This document shows positions 20,900 to 31,565 of a stretch of 64,000 nt of DNA, in pieces (the stretch's first letter is position 1; every line of letters begins with the position of its first letter). Position numbers and translations under genes: made by a program. Origin of the DNA: Pseudofabraea citricarpa (lineage: Eukaryota; Ascomycota; Leotiomycetes; Helotiales; Dermateaceae); the NCBI GenBank assembly GCA_029641185.1, contig JAPWGK010000016.1, forward strand, positions 1,153,158 through 1,217,157. Reading direction: 5' to 3'. Below the pieces are notes generated by a model, which saw only the letters and a program-made list of their open reading frames with translations, was not told where the DNA came from and did no database searches.

Positions 20900-23800
20900 T
20901 ATACGAACTTATAAAACTTTTATATTTTATTATATAAAAACCTAGATCCCTAGATTTACTAAAGTCGCGATAATATATAATAAACTAGAAACCCTAGAAC
21001 CTAAAATATACGTAATAATATATTATTACGCTAGATACTTATTAATTATAATAAAAAAACGAGAATAAATTATATTAGAAATACTAGAATATAAACTCTA
21101 GAATCGAAACCTTTAATACTTAGAAGTATAAATAAACCTTCGACTTATAATTAAAAAAGATAATAAGAAGAAAAAATTAAATAATAAGGTATTTACTTTT
21201 ATATTAATTAAAACTAGAAAGAAACTTATAAAAATACTTATAAGAATAATTAGATAACCTAGAAAGATTAAATATATTATCTCTAGATATATATATCCTT
21301 AATCTTTAATACTTATAATAAAAGAGAATAAAAACGCGACTAACTCGTATAAGAAATCTATAATATTATAGGTAACTTAATTAAGTAGTTAATAGTAAGA
21401 GAATAATAAATTATAAAGTTAAAATAAAAGAATACTAGATTAATTAATAGAAATAATTAGTTAGATAAAATAATAAGCGCGAATACTTATAATATTTGAT
21501 ATATCTAGGAAATACTTAAGGATAAGAAATAAATTATTCGGCTAATAAGAAATTAGAGTATAATCTCGAACGCTTAGGAGAATATATAAGAAGATAGAAA
21601 CCGATCGTATAAGAGTAATAAGCTTTTAGATTTATTTATTTTCTTTTTAGGAACTTATAAGAAATTTAAGGATTAAAAGTATACGATCGAGAATAAGCTT
21701 AAGGTTAACTAAGATTATTTTATAAGCGAAATTAATCGTATTAGTTATATAAGTAGTAGAATATCTAGAGATATAATTAATTATATTTAAACTAGATTAT
21801 ACTAATTTTCTCTAAATAAATTTAATATTATAGATAAAATCTTATATAAACTTAAACTTATCTATAATAACCTAGATAAAAGAGAAATTATTTTCTTAGA
21901 AGTTAAGAAACTTTATTAGAATAATAATCTTTTCTTAACTTTTTTTGCTAAATTTAATAGACTTATAAGAGAACTTAGATAAAATAAACGATCTCGACTT
22001 AATAAACTTAATATAAAAGTAAACAAAAAACTTTAAGACTTTAGAGTTATACTCCTAGATAAACCTAATTATAAGAGTATAATCGTAAGATATAAGAGAA
22101 TCGATTAAAAGATTTAAGGAAATAAAGAGATTTAGAAGAAATTAGCTTGATTTATAATAATTATATCTAAGGAATCTTTTACTTTAGATAAATTTATCGA
22201 TAAAAAAAAATTAACTAATTTTACTCCTAAGATAACTAAACTAAGATTCTCTAAGGAAAAGAAATAAAAATTATTAAAGAAAAAAGCTTACTTTTATTAT
22301 TATAAGCAAAAATATAAAGCTAAGGATTACTTATATAGAAAAGCTACTAAGATTATTATAATAGAATCCTTAAAGAAAACTATTAAATCGGAAAATAAGA
22401 AGTCTTAAGAGAAATCGTATCTTAAGATATAAAAGAAAAAATTCTCCTAAAAATTAATATTATTAGATTATCTTTAGGATTAAAAAATAATATTTCTTTT
22501 ATATTATAATATAAGATAAGAAAAATAAAAATATTCTCTTTTATACTAATTAATATTAGATACCTTAGTAGAAATTTTATAAACGAATCTTTTACGTAAT
22601 AAATATCTTAAATTAAATAAATTAGACTAATAAAATTATAATATCTAAAATCTTTTATTAGATTTAATAGCAGATAAATATCTTCTATTAAATATAAAAT
22701 CTTAGTTAACTTTAAAGTTAATTAGAAATAAAAACCGCTAAGTTTCTTTTAGATTATTAAACTCGGAAGATATAATATTATACTTAGAAAAATATAAATA
22801 TCTCTATAAAATATATTACTAGATATAATAAAAAATAAAATTATATTTAGTATAAAAGACTCTAAGGAACTACTAAAAATTTAAATATTAAGTTTTATTT
22901 CTTCTTATATAAATAAGAAAGAAGATTTATATATTTATAAAAAAATAATTAAAATTACTAAGATTTTAAAAAAAAATAAAATAAAAGAATTTCCTAATAC
23001 GCTTTTAATTTCTCTAAGAATCCCTAAAAACTTAAAATAATTAATTAAGGAAAAAATCCTTAGAAGCTTTAAAGAAAAAAAAAATAAACGTAAAAAAAAG
23101 TTAAAACTTAAACGTATAAAAGAAAAAGCTATATAGAAATTTAAAAAAATAAGATAAAAGACTAAGTAAGAAAAAGTAAATCTACTAAAATAAAAACCTT
23201 TATATATTAGTACTCTTAGATTTAGAAGAAAGATAAAATAAAAAAGAATAATAATATTTATTATTTCTCTAAAGAATATTATTAAATAATAGTAAAGAAA
23301 TATTAAAAGAAAAGTCGACGTTAAGAAATATCTCCTAAAGGAATTATAAGACTTAATCGAGGTATTCTTAAAGAAAGTTATAAACTAGTTACTATTATAT
23401 AAAAGCTACGATTATTATATTAAACTTATAGGAGAAATAAATCTCGAATATATTCTTTTATATAAGATATCTTAAGAGAAACTTAAACTTATTAGAGCTT
23501 ATATTAAAGAATAATTAGCAAAAGATTTTATTAATATAAATAAGATATCTTACTTATTATTAATTCTTTTTATACGAAAGCCTAGAAGAAAATTAAGATT
23601 TTATATTAATTATAGAAAGCTAAATATAATTATAAAAAAGAATAAATATCTTTTACCTTTAATAAATAAGACTCTAATAAAAATAAAAAAAGCTAAGTTC
23701 TTATTAAAGTTAAATATTAGATACGCTTTTAATAAAATTAGATTCTAAACTAAAAAAGATAAAAAGTTTATTATTTTTTATACTAGATAAAACTTATATA

Positions 23801-26335
23801 AATATAAGATATTTCCTTTTAGATTAATTAATAAGCTTTTAACGTTTTAGAACTTTATAAATAAGATATTCTAGGAATATTCTAATAATTTTATTTTATC
23901 TTATATTAATAATATTTATATTTATACTAATAAAACTAGAGAAAAATATATAAAATATATTAGGAAAATCTTAATTAAACTATAAGAGATAAAACTTTAA
24001 GTAGATATTAAGAAATATATCTTCTACTAAGACGAGATTAAATTCTTAGGACTAATTATTAGTATAAAAGAAATTAAAATAAACCCTAATAAAATTAAAG
24101 ATATTTAAGAATAAAAAATACCTAAGAACTTAAGAGATATATAAAGCTTTATTAGATTTATAAACTTTTATAAAAGATTTATTAAAAATTACTCTAGAAT
24201 ATTTTCTTTAATTAATAACTTAAGTAAAAAAAAGAAAAAGACGAAAGACTTTAATTAAAACGATAAATATTAGAATACTTTTAAAAAACTAAAAAAAATA
24301 ATTATTTTAGTACTAATACTTACGTATTTTAATAAAAATAAGTAATATATTATAAAGTATAACTTATCCGATTACGTTAATATAAGAGTATTATCTTAAT
24401 ATAAGGAGAATAAACTTTTATATCTCGTAGTATTTTTTTCTAGAAGACTTTTATTAGCTAAATATAATTATAAAATCTATAATAAAAAACTCTTAGTAAT
24501 AATCAAATACTTTAAGGAATAAAAACCTAAATTTTAAGAAATAAATTTACTTATATAAGTACTCTTAGATTATAAGGTTCTAGAATATTTTATAATTACT
24601 AAGAAGTTAATAAAAAGATAAGCTAGATAAATAAAATTCCTATTAAAGTTTAACTTCTAGATTATCTATAAACTAGAAAAATAAAACGAGAAAGTAGATA
24701 TTTTAACTAAAAGATCTTAAGATAAACTATAAGATAAATTAAACGATTAATAGAAAAAATAAATATAAATTATTTTTCCTAAAAATAAAATTAATAGAAA
24801 AAAAGCTCTAGAAATATTTAACTTATATATTTAGGTTATAAGAGTAAAATAAACGATTCCTAAGTATATCTAAGAGAGATAAAAGAATAACTAGTTCTAC
24901 TAAGAAACTCTTAAGGCTTTAAGAGATAATAAACTAGTAAAAGATATTCCTAAATTATACTACGAAAATCGAGATAATATCTTATTTTATAAGAACTAAA
25001 TCTAGGTTCTAGAAGCTTATAAAATAAAATTAATTTAGAAAATATATAAAAAGCTTATAATTAAATACTTTAGCCGAGAAAGAATATTAATCCTTCTATA
25101 AGATAATTATATCTAGAAGAATATAAATAAAAATCTTAATTAATATATTAGAAACTATTATATCTATAGAAAATCTAAACTAAATAATATCGCTTACTAA
25201 GGATACCTAGAGCTACTATTAATACTAGATAAACCTTAGAGTTATATATCTATAGACTTTATAATTAAACTTCTAGAGAGTAATAAATTTAATATTATCT
25301 TAGTTATAATCTATAGATTATTAAAGGAAAGATATTATATTTTTTATAGATATAAAATAAAAGAATAAACGTAAAAGAAACTATTAAATTATTCCTAAAA
25401 AATATATAAAAATACTATAGATTACTTATAACTTATATCTCTAATAAAGGTTTTTAATTTATAAGTAAGATATAAAAAAAACTTTATAAGATATTAGGAA
25501 TTAACGTTTAATTATCTATAATAATATACCTAGAGATAAACGGCTAAATAAAAAGAATAAACGTAGAAATAAAACGTTACCTAAGAGCTTATACTAATTA
25601 CTTATAAGATAACTAAAGTTAAATCCTACTAATAATAGAATTTATAGGTAATAAATATTAATCTATAAGTATAAAAGTTATATTATTTTTTATAAATAAA
25701 AGATATAAACTAAGAATAAATTTCGACTAAGAAAATACTAAGATTAATTAAACGTAACCTGCGAAAACTAGACTAAATAAAAGACGAGTAATAGAATTTA
25801 TAAAAAAAATAAAAAATACTTAGAAATTTATACGTAAGAAAATAGCTTAGTCTTAGAGTAAGATAAAAAAATACGTAAATAAGAAATAATCGCTTACGCT
25901 AAACTATAAACTAGGAGATAAAGTTTATATCTTAATAAAAAATATCCGAATATAAAGATTCTTACGAAAATTAAAATATAAGAATAAAAGATCTTATAAG
26001 ATTAAAAAGAAAATTAAACTAAGCTCTTATAAAATAAAGTTATTACTAGGACTTAAGATTTATCTTATATTTTACTTTAACTTATTACGTAAAAACCTAG
26101 ACGATCTTTTACCTAGATAAAAAGAAACTAAATCTCTTTTAATTAATATAAAAGGAAATAACAAATAAAAAGTAGAAGATATTAAGGATATAAAAATAAT
26201 TAAAAGAAAAGTTTTCTATAAAGTCAAATAAATATAATAACTATTAGATCTAGAGTAATATCTAACAGAAAATTTTAAAAATATATAAGAAATTCTAAAA
26301 GATTTTTACTTTAGATATCTAGATAAACTTTATCT
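20900..26335 (+). pseudogene. Element E Gag-Pol with chromodomain, relic
   Basis: The clearest coding relic in the window. Zinc knuckle at 22289-22330 reads YFYYYKQKYKAKDY, i.e. C-x2-C-x4-H-x4-C with every Cys and His now Tyr. RT begins near 23520 (KPRRKLRFYINYRKLN, from a KPGGGLRFCVDYRKLN type) and carries YINN for YVDD at 23902-23913, so both catalytic Asp are lost. RNase H lies at about 24360-24720 (FFSRRLL, LDYK, VDILTKRS). Integrase lies at about 25040-25780 with the remnant of H-H-C-C and the SIDFI core, then the GLKIYLIFYFNLLR linker. The chromodomain at about 26190-26330 reads KRKVFYKVK, later ENFKN. The chromodomain suggests targeting to modified histones in heterochromatin. The start of Gag is uncertain. 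Confidence 0.9.
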
Positions 26336-26368
26336 AATATAAAAATTAAACGCTTAGAAGAAGAATAA

Positions 26369-26714
26369 TATTACGGTTCTTACGTAAGTTACTTAAGATA
26401 TATATTATATATTTATTTCTCTTATATATATTTTATTTACCTTATATTATAATTTATTAACCTAGATTATATAACTAGAAATTTATTAAGTAAGGTAAAT
26501 TATATATAACTTACCTTATATATTTATTTACCTAAGAATATATATAATAGAGAATACTTAGAGAGTAAATACTAGTATAATAAGAAAGATTACTTATAAC
26601 TAGTTTCTTATATTTTCTTTTTTTCTTTTTTTCTTTTCTCCTTATACTTAGATCTTTTATTATTAATTAGTTATATCGATCTCTTATTTACTTTATATTT
26701 TATATATTATAATA
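26369..26714 (+). repeat. Element E 3' LTR (346 bp)
   Basis: Begins TATTACGGTTC and keeps more C and G near its start than the 5' LTR (TTACGGTTCTTACGTAAG). It is preceded by the purine-rich AGAAGAAGAATAA, the probable polypurine tract. It abuts the displaced D leader at 26715. Confidence 0.85.
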
Positions 26715-26775
26715 AGTTCGTATATATCTTTATTATTCTTATTAAAATAAAAGTAAAAGAATAATACTTAGATAA

Positions 26776-27122
26776 TATTATAATATATAAAATATAAAGT
26801 AAATAAGAGATTAATATAACTAATTAATAATAAAAAATCTAAGTATAAGGAGAGAAAAAAAAAAAAAAAAAAAGAAAATATAAGAAATTAATTATAAGTA
26901 GTTTTTTTTATTATACTAGTATTTATTCTCTAAGTATTCTCTATTATATATATTCTTAGGTAAATAAATATATAAGATAAGTTATATATAATTTATCTTA
27001 CTTAGTAAATTTCTAGTTATATAATCCGAGTTAGTAAGTTATAATATAAGGTAAATAAAATATATATAAGAGAAGTAAGTATATAATATATATTTTAAGT
27101 AACTTATATAAGAATTATAATA
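26776..27122 (-). repeat. Element D 5' LTR (347 bp)
   Basis: Collinear with 6644-6990 and separated from the D coding region by element E. It includes a long adenine run at about 26851-26870. Together with E's 3' LTR it forms an LTR-LTR inverted pair around 26745. Confidence 0.85.
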
Positions 27123-27127
27123 AATAA

Positions 27128-28300
27128 TTATATTTCTTATAATATATTTTTTAATTTTATTAATTTAAATATATTTTTCTTAAGTAACCTAATAATATAA
27201 TATAATAAATAAGTTTTCTTTTTTTAGTATATTCTTAAAAGAATTATTAAGTTTATTTATTAAGTAAATAATAATATTTATTATTAATAATAATATTAAG
27301 TTTTTTTTATAAATAATTTAGTTTTTTTTTTAATTATACTTATAATTCTAAGATAATAAAATCTTTTATAACTTTTATAATATAAGTTATAATAAATACT
27401 TTTATATTATAAGTAATTTTAAAAGTTTCTTTTATAATTATTATAAGTATTTTTAGTTTTATAATAATAAGTTATAATTATTATTATTATCTTTTAATAT
27501 TATAAGATTAATATAATAATTTATTATAATAACTTATAATAATTAATATAAGATAATTATTTTATTATAATAATTATAAAAGAAAAATTACTAATATATT
27601 AATTATATAAATAATAAAAATAAAAAATTAATTTATTTAATTAAGTTAATAAAAATATTATTAACTTCTAAAATAATTATATTATAAAATATATATAATA
27701 ATATATAATTAAAAATTTTTATTAAAATTAAAATATTAATTATAAGGTTTTATAATAATTAATTAAAATAATATAAGCTTATAAAATAATTATATAATAT
27801 ATATTTCTTTTTTTATTATAATTAATATAAATAATTTATTTTAATATTTATTTTATTTAATATTTTTTTTTTATATTAAAATATTAGAATTTAATATTAT
27901 ATTATAAATAATAATTATTTTTAATTTATTATATATATTAAAAGTATATTTATAATTTATTAAGTTATTTATAACTTTTATATTTTATTTATAGCTTTCT
28001 TAATTATAATAATATATTAAGTAATTAATAATAATAATAAGTTTAATTTTATTATTTATAAGTATTATTTATAAAATATTTAAGTATTAGCTAAAATTAA
28101 ATATATAGATTATACTAAGGGTATTAGTAATATATTAAGCGAGTTATTAATTATATATTAAGCGTACTAATAATATTAAACCTACTATTATATTATTAGC
28201 TAATTATAAATCGTATACTAGTTATATTAACCCTACTAAAACCCTACTAGTTAATTATTAACTAGACGCTAGTCGTGTTCCTAGTATATAATTACTTTTT
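27128..28300. other. AT-rich DNA with inverted-arm copy and an unmutated-like patch
   Basis: Degenerate AT-rich sequence. Bases at about 27519-27715 match the right arm of the 4.3-4.9 kb palindrome and, inverted, about 63451-63640. From 28100 the composition rises (AAGCGAGTTATTAATTATAT, AAGCGTACTAATAATATT, CCCTACTAAAACCCTACTAG), leading into the first minisatellite array. No coding relic was recognised. Confidence 0.5.
27480..27800 (+). repeat. Left arm of a possible long terminal inverted repeat
   Basis: Matches the reverse complement of about 63360-63660 over several hundred bases in the same order: ATCTTTTAATATTATAA, then TATTAATTATATAAATAATA, TTAATTTATTTAATTAA, and TATATATAATAATATATAAT. 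If both arms belong to one element it spans about 36 kb including the nested Copia copies C and B. AT richness inflates similarity, so this needs alignment. Confidence 0.4.
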
Positions 28301-28574
28301 TCCTTAGGCTAATTTCCTTAGGCTAGTTTATAGGTTAATTTAAAGGCTAATATCCTTAGGCTAGTTTAAAGGCTAGTTTATAGGCTGGTTTATAGGCTAG
28401 TTTAAAGGCTAATATCCTTAGGCTAATATTCTTAGGCTAGTTTAAAGGCTAGTTTAAAGGTTAGTTTAAAGGCTAGTTTAAAGGCTAATTTATAAGCTAG
28501 TTTAAAGGCTAATATCCTTAAGCTAGTTTAAAAGCTAGTTTAAAGGCTAGTTTATAAGCTAGTTTAAAAGCTTA
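28301..28574 (+). repeat. Minisatellite array 1, ~12-bp unit GGCTAGTTTAAA
   Basis: Tandem units of GGCTAGTTTAAA, GGCTAGTTTATA and a 14-bp variant GGCTAATATCCTTA. One unit near 28384 keeps GGCTGGTTTATA, showing that the pre-RIP unit was GGCTGGTTTA-type and that most copies lost the TG. Confidence 0.85.
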
Positions 28575-29635
28575 AACCTAAATTATTAAATATATCTTTA
28601 TATTATTCCTAATTAAATAACAGGTATATAATTATATTATATAAAAGGATATTATAGGTATATTCTAGTATTTTCTATTATCCTAGAATCTTTACTTCTA
28701 GAGATCTCCTTATATTTTTAGATAATTATAATTTATCTACTAAAGTTATATAAAGTTTTATATAATCGTAGCTTAACTAGAAAGAGTCTAGTAATTATAA
28801 TAAAATTAAAGATTAGATTAATATTAAATATATTCCTTAGAATAATATATAAAATATAATAAAATTAAATTTATATAAAAAAATCCTAAATTATTATTTT
28901 TTAGCTATTTAATTCTTTTTTATTTAGTTAACCTAGTAAGATAAAAGAAATAAGTCCCTAGAGAAGAAACCTTAATAGGTTATTACTAAGTCTTATAGTA
29001 GAGCTTACTAATAATACTTATATTCTAGGATTATTTAATTTAGGTTTAATAAAACTTCTTTTATTTTTTTTCTTTTAGTTCTCTTAACTTTTACTTAGTA
29101 AAAGTTATATTAAAGCTAACTAAGAGCGACCGAATATATAAAGTTATATATAGATTAAAGGAGCCTTAGTAGGATCCTTAGAAGAAGTATTACTAGGAGC
29201 TTTAGAAGAAACTCCTAGAAGATAATACGATTAATTTATTTTATTCTTAGAGATACTAAAGAAAAAGTATATTTAAGTATTCTACTTTAATCGAGTTAAA
29301 GACTAGATATATAAAACTTCTAAAAGTTAAGCGGATTAACTTTAAGTTTATATTAGAGGTAATTATAAGTATTTTTTATATAATTCGGATTTTCTAATAA
29401 TAAAAACTTATTAAATAATAAGAATTAATTTTATAAGAGATATAAGAAGCTATTATTCCTAAGTAAGAAAGTTAGTAGCTTATATATATAATAGGTAATA
29501 TATTAAGGTATAAAGAATATTATTATTACCTAGTTTTATCTTATTATATAATAAAATTACCTAAGCTTATAAGATAAGAAAATTACTTATTATTACTTAT
29601 TATTACTTTTATAATATAATAGTAGGAACGAATTT
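28575..29635. other. RIP-altered unique segment between arrays
   Basis: About 1 kb with relatively high residual C and G (for example AAGAGCGACCGAATATATAA near 29124, GGAGCCTTAGTAGGATCC near 29161). This may be a coding relic, since residual CCT/AGG-rich sequence resembles the Pol relics elsewhere, but no protein family was recognised in any frame. Confidence 0.3.
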
Positions 29636-29639
29636 ATAT

Positions 29640-30250
29640 AAGCTTTATATTAGATAAGTTTCTTAGACTAAGCGTATTATTAGCTAAACTATTATATTAT
29701 ATAAAAGAGCTTTAGGTAAATATATAAATTTAGAGATAAATAAGTATTTAGCTTATACTACTAGTTTATATTACTTATATATATAATTATAACCTATAAT
29801 ATTAGTTACTTATTACTTAAGAATAAGAATTATAAGTAGGAAAATTATTTTAACTTACTTAGATTAAACGTATTATTAGCTAAATTATTATATTATATAA
29901 AGGAGCTTTAGATAAATATATAAATTTAAGGATAAATAAGTACTTAGCTTATAATACTAGTAGATACTAGTTATTTATATAATTATAAGTTATAATATTA
30001 GTTACTAATTATTTAAGAATAAAAACTATAATTAGGACGTTTATTTTTACTTACTTAAACTAGGTATATTATTAGCTAAATTATTATATTATATAAAGAG
30101 CTTTAGAGCGAATATATAGATTTAGGGATAAATAAGTACTTTAGCTTATAATACTAGTAAATACTAGTTATTTATATAATTATAAGTTATAATATTAGTT
30201 ATTAATTATTTAAGGATAAGAATTATAATTAGAACGTTTATTTTATTATT
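29640..30250 (+). repeat. Three tandem units of a 196-bp repeat
   Basis: The word TATTATTAGCTAAA starts at 29675, 29871 and 30067, giving an exact 196-bp period twice. Units share TATATTATATAAA, AGCTTTAG, TATATAAATTTA and TATAATATTAGTTA blocks in order. Differences are mostly RIP-type transitions. The function is unknown; it may be a satellite or a duplicated subterminal segment of the surrounding unit. Confidence 0.85.
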
Positions 30251-30430
30251 AAAACCTTATTTAGAGAGTAATAGAATTAAATAAGCTTTTTCTATTATTT
30301 TTTTATTAGTTATAGCTTTAATCTAGTTCTAGTAGTTATAAGCGTTTCGATTAGCTTTAAAAGCTTTTTACTTAGATTACTAGGGAATTATACTAAAGTT
30401 AGATATAAGAATTATATACTTAGATTATTT

Positions 30431-30775
30431 TACTAAAGTTATTTTAAAGGCTAGTTTATAAGCTAGTTTAAAGGTTATTTTACTAAAGCTATTTTATAAG
30501 CTAATTTATAAGCTATTTTATAAAGGCTAGTTTAAAGGCTAGTTTATAAGCTAGTTTATAGGTTATTTTATAAGTTATTTTATAAAGACTAGTTTAAAGG
30601 CTATTTTATAAAAGCTAGTTTAAAGGCTAGTTTATAAGCTAGTTTATAAGCTATTTTACAAGTTATTTTATAAAAGCTAGTTTAAAAGCTATTTTATAAA
30701 GGTTATTTTACAAAGGCTAATTTAAAGGCTAATTTATAAGTTATTTTATAAAAACTAGTTTAATAGCTATTTTAT
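30431..30775 (+). repeat. Minisatellite array 2, GGCTAGTTTA / GCTATTTTATAA units
   Basis: Same family and orientation as array 1, with units such as AGGCTAGTTTATA, AAGCTATTTTATA and AAGGCTATTTTATA. Individual units vary from 12 to 15 bp. Confidence 0.8.
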
Positions 30776-31080
30776 AGATCTTATTCCTTATACTAAGTTT
30801 TACTTTAAATATATATATTTATATAAGAATATAATACTCTTAACTTAATACTTTAGTAATACTTATAATTAAAGTTAAAGACTAGAAGATAATATAAGAA
30901 GATTTTAAGTAAATACTAAGAGTTTATTATTACTCTAATAATAAGCCTAAGATATAAAAAGATAATTATAAGAAAAAATCGTTTATACTTTAGACGATTC
31001 CTAAGAACTAATAATAATAATATTACTAGTAACAGGTATATATTAGGTAATATATATATATAAGGTAATATATATATTTA

Positions 31081-31565
31081 GTAAGGCTAGTTTATTATAA
31101 AAGCTAGTTAGAAGGCTAGTTTAAAAGCTAGTTTAAAGGCTAGTTTAAGAGACGCTTTACTAGGATTATTTTATTAATTTTATATTACTAATATTATTTT
31201 ATAGAAGCTACTTTAAGGGCTAGTTTAAAGGGCGCTTTACTAAGATAACTTTACTAATATTATTTTACTTATATTACTTTATAAGCTACTTTATAGGCTA
31301 TTTTAAAGGATATTTTAAGAGATACTTTAGGGGATATTTTAAGAGATACTTTAGAGGATACTTTAAGAGATATTTTACTAATACTACTTTATAGGCTATT
31401 TTAAAAGCTATTTTATAAGCTACTTTAAAGGATACTTTACTTATACTACTTTATAGGCTATTTTAAAGGCTACTTTATAAGTTACTTTAAAGGATACTTT
31501 ACTTATATTATTTTATAGGCTACTTTATAGGCTACTTTAAAAGATACTTTAAAAGATACTTTATT
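31081..31565 (+). repeat. Minisatellite array 3, GGCTACTTTAAA / GGATACTTTAAA units
   Basis: Starts with GGCTAGTTTA units and passes into GGATACTTTAAGA and GGCTACTTTATA variants, so unit subtypes are homogenised locally. Same orientation as arrays 1, 2 and 4. Confidence 0.8.

Larger units (their letters stand above)
20503..26714 (+). mobile_element. Element E: Ty3/Gypsy chromovirus inserted head-to-head into D
   Basis: A 6,212-bp element with 346-bp LTRs at 20503-20848 and 26369-26714. It interrupts the 5' leader of D: D's leader sequence ends at 20502 and resumes at 26715. The target duplication is AGTTT (20498-20502) against AGTTC (26715-26719), a single C/T difference of RIP type. E is the same family as D but in opposite orientation, so the two internal regions form a near-palindrome of about 5 kb per arm around 20.5 kb. 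The coding relic is complete from Gag to chromodomain. Confidence 0.88.
6644..27122 (-). mobile_element. Element D: RIP-inactivated Ty3/Gypsy chromovirus, split by two insertions
   Basis: A minus-strand LTR retrotransposon with its 3' LTR at 6644-6990 and 5' LTR at 26776-27122, both 347 bp, flanked by the perfect 5-bp duplication AATAA (6639-6643 and 27123-27127). Copia copy A sits between the coding end and the 3' LTR (7036-14954, duplication GTTTA). Chromovirus E sits in the 5' leader (20503-26714). Removing both leaves about 6.3 kb, close to the 6.2 kb of the related element E. Protein relics follow the order zinc knuckle, RT, RNase H, integrase, chromodomain on the minus strand. D is therefore the oldest of the three nested elements. 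Confidence 0.88.

Noticed and set aside
26843..26870. Poly(A) tail of a LINE or processed element
   Set aside because: The adenine run lies inside the D 5' LTR and corresponds to purine-rich runs in the other three LTRs of the family.
26715..27122. Solo LTR next to element E
   Set aside because: The LTR plus ~60 bp leader is the 5' end of element D displaced by the insertion of E; D's matching duplication AATAA at 6639-6643 and 27123-27127 shows this.
28301..28574. CRISPR-like array
   Set aside because: Units of ~12 bp are directly adjacent without unique spacers, and the genome is eukaryotic.
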